Assembly (NCBI RefSeq): GCF_963668085.1
Contig: NZ_OY764059.1
Span: 496,001-560,000, forward strand
Length of the DNA stretch: 64,000 nt
Source: an uncultured Ilyobacter sp.
GTDB lineage: Bacteria; Fusobacteriota; Fusobacteriia; Fusobacteriales; Fusobacteriaceae
Direction of reading: 5' to 3'
Made by a program: the position numbers and the translations under genes. The notes beneath the pieces are model-generated. The model had not been told where the DNA came from and did no database searches. It saw only the letters and a list, made by a program, of their open reading frames with translations. Below, piece by piece: positions 63,245 through 64,000 of the stretch. Positions within the stretch are counted from its first letter, which is position 1. Each line of letters begins with the position of its first letter.

Positions 63245-63361
63245 TAAAAAAAGCCACCTGGTAAAAAAGACCTAGATGGCTTAAGTTTCTAAAGAATGTA
63301 AATTTTTCTCTTAGCCACCAGTATAAAGCAATTTAAATATAATGCAGTAAAGGCTGGTATT
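63245..63361 (-). promoter_or_regulatory. Attenuator hairpins (antiterminator/terminator)
   Basis: On the minus strand four segments follow the leader peptide: A, AATACCAGCC (63361-63352); B, TATACTGGTGGCTAAG (63325-63310); C, CTTAAGCCATCTAGGT (63285-63270); D, ACCAGGTGGC (63262-63253) followed by TTTTTTT. A pairs with B (TACCAG/CTGGTG), B with C (GGTGGCT/AGCCATC) and C with D (GCCATCTAGGT/ACCAGGTGGC, the terminator). B-C and C-D are mutually exclusive, the standard design of amino-acid attenuators. Confidence 0.85.
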
Positions 63362-63388
63362 CTTAATTACTAAAAAGAGATACAAACC

Positions 63389-63442
63389 TTATATTTGGTG
63401 GTGATGAATTTTAGTTAGAGGTCTATCGGATTTATAAAACAT
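63389..63442 (-). CDS. Leader peptide with three consecutive His codons
   Basis: A 17-residue reading frame on the minus strand, MFYKSDRPLTKIHHHQI then TAA, with AGGAG eight bases before its ATG (63442-63440). Codons 13-15 are CAT CAC CAC. It lies inside the leader of the amino-acid ABC transporter, between a strong promoter and a set of alternative hairpins. Ribosome stalling at the His codons when charged tRNA-His is scarce would favour the antiterminator and allow transporter expression. Length, ribosome site, codon run and downstream structure all agree. Confidence 0.88.
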   Translation of the reverse strand: MFYKSDRPLTKIHHHQI

Positions 63443-63471
63443 GACTAATTCTCCTAGTTTATCTTTCTGAA

Positions 63472-63500
63472 ATAGTACATGTAAAGCGTAAAAAAGTCAA
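63472..63500 (-). promoter_or_regulatory. Promoter of the histidine-type transporter operon
   Basis: Minus strand TTGACT (63500-63495), 17-base spacer, TACTAT (63477-63472). The predicted transcript starts near 63465, 23 bases before the leader-peptide ATG. Confidence 0.83.
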
Positions 63501-63552
63501 GGGCTTTTTCCTTGCTTAAAATTTACCCTTTAATTAATATGAAGGGAAAAGA

Positions 63553-63581
63553 TTGCTTTTTTTAAAGAAATTACTTATTAT
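63553..63581 (+). promoter_or_regulatory. Promoter of the NSS symporter gene
   Basis: TTGCTT (63553-63558), 17-base spacer, TATTAT (63576-63581), about 27 bases before the ATG. Divergent from the histidine-type promoter. Confidence 0.6.
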
Positions 63582-63607
63582 ATTGTATATAAATTAGGAG
63601 GGTGCTT

Positions 63608-64000
63608 ATGAAAGGAAAAAAGGGTGTTTATACAGCAAGCCTAGGTTTGATCGGATCAGCTATAGGTCTTGGGAATCTCTGGAGATTTCCGTATATGGTT
63701 GGAAAAAATGGCGGGGGAGCTTTTCTTATAGTCTATCTTTGCTTTGTAGTTTTGCTTGGAATCCCGCTTATGGTAGGTGAGTTTATACTTGGAAGAAGTT
63801 CACATTCTGGTATCGTAGGAGCTTTTAAAAATTTCACTCCCGGGAAACCTTGGTATCTAGCAGGCGGTTTGGGAATACTTACCTCTAGTCTTATACTGGG
63901 TTTTTACGGTGTTGTAGGAGGGTGGTCATTAAGATTTTTCTACCTTTCTTCTACTAATGCACTTATCAACAAGAATCCAGAGGAGTTAGGGGATGCCTTT
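63608..64000 (+). CDS. Sodium:neurotransmitter symporter (NSS) family transporter, partial
   Basis: The first 131 residues of a Na+-coupled amino acid transporter, cut by the window edge. The N-terminal GLIGSAIGLGNLWRFPYMV (about residues 13-31) is the hallmark TM1 of the NSS/LeuT family, containing the Na+ and substrate sites. NGGGAFLIVYLCFVVLLGIP (TM2) and MVGEFILGR follow. TM3 starts near GILTSSLILGFYGVVGGWS. ATG 63608 follows AGGAGGG. The substrate is not determinable; bacterial members often import Trp, Leu, Ala or Tyr. Confidence 0.95.
   Translation, partial: MKGKKGVYTASLGLIGSAIGLGNLWRFPYMVGKNGGGAFLIVYLCFVVLLGIPLMVGEFILGRSSHSGIVGAFKNFTPGKPWYLAGGLGILTSSLILGFYGVVGGWSLRFFYLSSTNALINKNPEELGDAF

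Noticed and set aside
1..64000. Prophage, CRISPR-Cas, rRNA or tRNA genes
   Set aside because: No phage structural genes, repeat-spacer arrays, cas genes, ribosomal RNA or cloverleaf tRNA sequences were recognised when reading both strands.

Overview
The window is low-GC DNA that looks like a chromosome segment from a member of the Fusobacteriota, close to the Ilyobacter/Propionigenium/Fusobacterium type. This is an inference from the AT-rich base composition, strong AGGAGG ribosome binding sites, bacterial-type lipoproteins beside Gram-positive-like housekeeping gene sets (rapZ-uvrC, rarA-hisS-aspS), and transporters typical of an amino-acid-using anaerobe. No rRNA or tRNA gene was seen.

Region 1 (1-19,707) is a surface-polysaccharide locus that has been heavily damaged. 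The ends of two related initiating sugar transferases bracket it: a dead tail at 3-212 and an intact gene at 18,457-19,707. Between them lie a flippase, an acetyltransferase, several glycosyltransferases, and an intact trio like wbpB-wbpD-wbpE, predicted to make UDP-2,3-diacetamido-2,3-dideoxy-glucuronate. The polymerase/ligase gene and two glycosyltransferase genes are broken. Insertion sequences of at least four kinds are present: two protein-identical IS3-family copies, one sitting inside an IS256-family remnant; two complementary deletion derivatives of a second IS3-type element; and remnants of others. A MntA/HepT-type toxin-antitoxin pair sits among the debris.

Region 2 (19,900-38,850) is mostly housekeeping: a lipoprotein; accD-accA with an odd iron-alcohol-dehydrogenase-like protein; msrB; an alanine-rich anchored lipoprotein; recR; ald; uvrA; a cation-chloride-cotransporter-like permease; murI-ruvA; manC; and a PIN-PhoH ATPase. 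The gaps are filled by at least four families of dispersed, partly palindromic non-coding repeats.

Region 3 (38,850-50,820) carries a complete livKHMGF branched-chain amino acid ABC transporter behind a strong promoter and a structured leader, then secG, a rarA-hisS-aspS cluster, a roughly 240-nt structured small RNA gene with its own promoter and terminator, and argS.

Region 4 (50,870-64,000) holds rapZ-uvrC, followed by a receiver-only response regulator, an unknown lipoprotein and a GAF/SpoIIE-type phosphatase in one tight run. It then has a YgjV/acetyltransferase-like fusion, purine nucleoside phosphorylase with a nucleoside ABC transporter (ATPase and two permeases), a divergently placed amino-acid ABC transporter, and the start of an NSS-family symporter. 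The amino-acid transporter has a leader encoding a 17-residue peptide with three consecutive histidine codons, followed by mutually exclusive hairpins and a terminator. This is a classical his-type attenuator and the clearest regulatory discovery in the window.
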